From contig CAIONS010000023.1 in the NCBI GenBank assembly GCA_903859715.1, forward strand, positions 38,430 to 102,429: a stretch of DNA of 64,000 bases. The letters are read 5' to 3'. The DNA is from an uncultured Opitutia bacterium. Its GTDB lineage: Bacteria > Verrucomicrobiota > Verrucomicrobiia > Opitutales > Opitutaceae. This document shows, piece after piece, positions 62,520 through 64,000 of this stretch. The notes below the pieces were generated by a model, which was given only the letters and a program-made list of their open reading frames with translations, was not told the DNA's origin and ran no database searches. How positions within the stretch are numbered: the stretch's first letter is position 1; each line of letters opens with the position of its first letter. The translations under genes and the position numbers were made by a program.

Positions 62520-63869
62520 ATGAAGCCTCTCCTGCAAGACGCCAGCGCCCGTTCGATCCGTTACCTTGAGGGCCTCGAAGCCCGGCCGGTGATGCCGTCC
62601 GCGAAAGCCGTCGCACAACTGAGCGCGTTTGACCTGCCGTTGCCGGTCCGGCCGAACGATCCGGCCGAAACCCTGCGGCTGCTTGATGAAATCGGTTCGC
62701 CCGCTACGATGGGCATGGCCGGCCCGCGGTTCTTCGGGTTCGTCATCGGCGGCTCCCTGCCCGTCACGCTCGCCGCCAACTGGCTCGCCGGCGCCTGGGA
62801 CCAGAACGCCGCGCTCTACCGTGCGACACCTGCCGCCGCCTTTCTCGAACAGGTCGCCCTGCGCTGGCTCCTCGAAGCCCTGCGTCTGCCGCCCGACTGC
62901 GCAGGCGCATTTGTGACCGGTGCGACCGTGGCCAATCTCACCGCGCTCGCCGCCGCCCGTCACGCCGTGCTCAAGCGGGCCGGTTGGAACGTCGAGGCCG
63001 ACGGCCTCTTCGGCGCGCCACCCATCACAGTCGTAGTCGGAGCAGAAGCCCATCCGTCGGTGACCAAGTCGCTCGGCATCCTCGGACTCGGCCGCACGCG
63101 TGTCGTCAAGGTTCCCGTCGACGCCCAAGGCCGCCTGATCGTGGACAAAATGCCCGCACTCTCCGGCCCGACGATCATCTGCGCCCAAGCCGGCAATGTG
63201 AACACCGGCTCATTCGACGACCTCACGGCCCTCTGCCGCCGGGCGAAAGCCGCCGGGGCATGGGTCCACGTCGACGGCGCCTTCGGCCTCTGGGCCGGCG
63301 CCGCACCGTCGCGCGCCGCGTACGCCGCCGGGGTCGAGCTGGCCGATTCGTGGGCGACCGACGCCCACAAATGGCTGAACGTGCCCTACGACTGCGGCCT
63401 CGCCTTCGTGCGGGATGCCCACGCGCTCAAGGCCGCGATGGCCATTACGGCGGAATACCTGCCGACCGAGAGCGAGTTCCGGAATCCGTCGGATTTCACC
63501 CCGGAGCTCTCGCGCCGCGCCCGCGGCGTCGAGGTCTGGGCAGCATTGCACGCGCTGGGCCGCGAAGGCCTCGCCGAGCTGATCGAGCGCAATTGCGCGC
63601 AGGCCCGGCGCTTTGCGGAAAAGCTTTCAGCCGCCGGCTTCGAGATCCTCAACGAGATCGTGCTGAATCAAGTGCTCGTCGCCTTCGGCGATGCCGAGAA
63701 GACCAAACGCGTCATCCAAGGCATCCAGGACGAAGGCACCTGCTGGGCCGGGATCACCGTCTGGCAGGGCCGGACGGCCATGCGTATCAGCGTCTCGAGT
63801 TGGGCAACGACCGACGCCGATGTGGACAAGAGCGTCGAGGCGATGATCGCGGTGGCGAAAAAGCGATAA
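62520..63869 (+). CDS. PLP-dependent group II (aromatic amino acid-type) decarboxylase
   Basis: A 449-residue fold-type I enzyme. GAFVTGATVANLTALAAARHAVLKRAG is the cofactor phosphate region, VGAEAHPSVTKSLGILGLG includes the His that stacks on the PLP ring, WVHVDGAFGLWAG carries the Asp that pairs with the pyridine nitrogen, and DSWATDAHKWLNVPYDCGLAF contains the Schiff-base Lys284. The family includes aromatic L-amino acid, glutamate and aspartate decarboxylases; the substrate here is not evident. Encoded alone on this strand. Confidence 0.9.
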   Translation: MKPLLQDASARSIRYLEGLEARPVMPSAKAVAQLSAFDLPLPVRPNDPAETLRLLDEIGSPATMGMAGPRFFGFVIGGSLPVTLAANWLAGAWDQNAALYRATPAAAFLEQVALRWLLEALRLPPDCAGAFVTGATVANLTALAAARHAVLKRAGWNVEADGLFGAPPITVVVGAEAHPSVTKSLGILGLGRTRVVKVPVDAQGRLIVDKMPALSGPTIICAQAGNVNTGSFDDLTALCRRAKAAGAWVHVDGAFGLWAGAAPSRAAYAAGVELADSWATDAHKWLNVPYDCGLAFVRDAHALKAAMAITAEYLPTESEFRNPSDFTPELSRRARGVEVWAALHALGREGLAELIERNCAQARRFAEKLSAAGFEILNEIVLNQVLVAFGDAEKTKRVIQGIQDEGTCWAGITVWQGRTAMRISVSSWATTDADVDKSVEAMIAVAKKR

Positions 63870-63898
63870 GCTGTAAGCTTTAAGCGGTAGGCTTTAGG
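63866..63898. repeat. GGCGATAAGCTTTAGGC repeat unit at the decarboxylase gene 3' end
   Basis: GCGATAAGCTGTAAGCTTTA followed by AGCGGTAGGCTTTAGG starts in the last codon of the decarboxylase gene and supplies its TAA stop. It is related to the units at 58731-58757 and 62386-62403. Confidence 0.6.
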
Positions 63899-63913
63899 CA
63901 GAGAGCCTGAAAT

Positions 63914-64000
63914 GTGGGCGGGGTGCCCTCACCCCGCGATTGATGGCGGTTGAGGTAGGGCGAATCCTCCGGATGAGCCGCGTCCGTCCACGAACGGCTC
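63914..64000. repeat. Two GTAGGGCG-superfamily units, the second cut by the window edge
   Basis: A solo GGGCGGGG/CCCCGC hairpin unit lies at 63914-63937. From 63953, AGGTAGGGCGAATCCTCCGG and the next eight bases (ATGAGCCG) match the 28-bp left arm of the element inside murC exactly, and CGGCTC at 63995-64000 starts the inverted right arm. No gene is seen in 63899-64000. Confidence 0.85.

Overview
The window is about 64 kb of GC-rich bacterial chromosome. It has no rRNA, tRNA, phage or CRISPR that I can see. The gene content is: a compact division and cell-wall (dcw) cluster with a MurC-MurB fusion, type IV pilus parts, cytoplasmic GH78 and apiosidase-like hydrolases, ThuA and Gfo/Idh/MocA proteins, and a DNPR-type (meso-DAP) MurE. 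Together these suggest a Gram-negative verrucomicrobial heterotroph, probably Opitutaceae. That placement is inference from gene content and layout, not from a marker-gene search.

Layout. 1-8.3 kb: a truncated type IV pilin, a Gfo/Idh/MocA dehydrogenase, a ThuA protein, mannose-1-phosphate guanylyltransferase, alpha-L-rhamnosidase, a zinc-less MDR oxidoreductase and an RluE-like pseudouridine synthase. 8.4-13.6 kb (minus strand): OsmC, a nitroreductase, an OYE-family reductase, a small GNAT, the lipid II flippase MurJ, an unknown membrane protein and an FmdB zinc ribbon. 14-21.2 kb: a prenyl diphosphate synthase, a small unknown gene, the gap-pgk-tpiA glycolytic operon and a GH13 debranching-type enzyme. 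21.3-28.6 kb: histidine acid phosphatase, mnmA, a FUSC transporter, a GAF protein with a double CxxC tail, a LysE exporter and a TPR lipoprotein. 28.7-32.2 kb (minus): obg, a MshEN-like protein and a PilB/GspE ATPase. A gene of clearly lower GC (32.3-32.9 kb) separates this block from the dcw cluster.

33-52.7 kb (minus) is the dcw operon, transcribed mraZ, a small unknown ORF, rsmH, ftsL-like, ftsI, murE, murF, mraY, murD, a LysM protein, ftsW, murG, murC-murB, ddl, ftsQ, ftsA, ftsZ. Many junctions overlap by 1, 4 or 8 bases, which points to translational coupling. Upstream of mraZ are four TGGGN boxes spaced exactly 10 bp apart, a textbook MraZ operator. Divergent from it lie two methionine sulfoxide reductases (fRMsr and MsrA). 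54-64 kb holds an apiosidase-like hydrolase, NDH-2, a DUF971 protein, hisI, an HxlR regulator divergent from an EmrAB-type efflux pair across a perfect dyad, an AHSA1/SRPBCC protein and a PLP-dependent decarboxylase.

The most striking feature is the density of palindromic repeats. At least seven sequence families of 25-150 bp elements fill most non-operonic gaps. Many consist of two inverted hairpin-forming units, resembling REP/BIME elements. Two GTAGGGCG-type elements sit in frame inside the essential or core genes murC (72 bp between its GTAGGG and CTAC ends) and mnmA (63 bp), adding about 24 and 21 codons. A third repeat-like insert lies in the prenyl synthase gene. This resembles, by analogy only, the protein-inserted palindromic elements known from Rickettsia.
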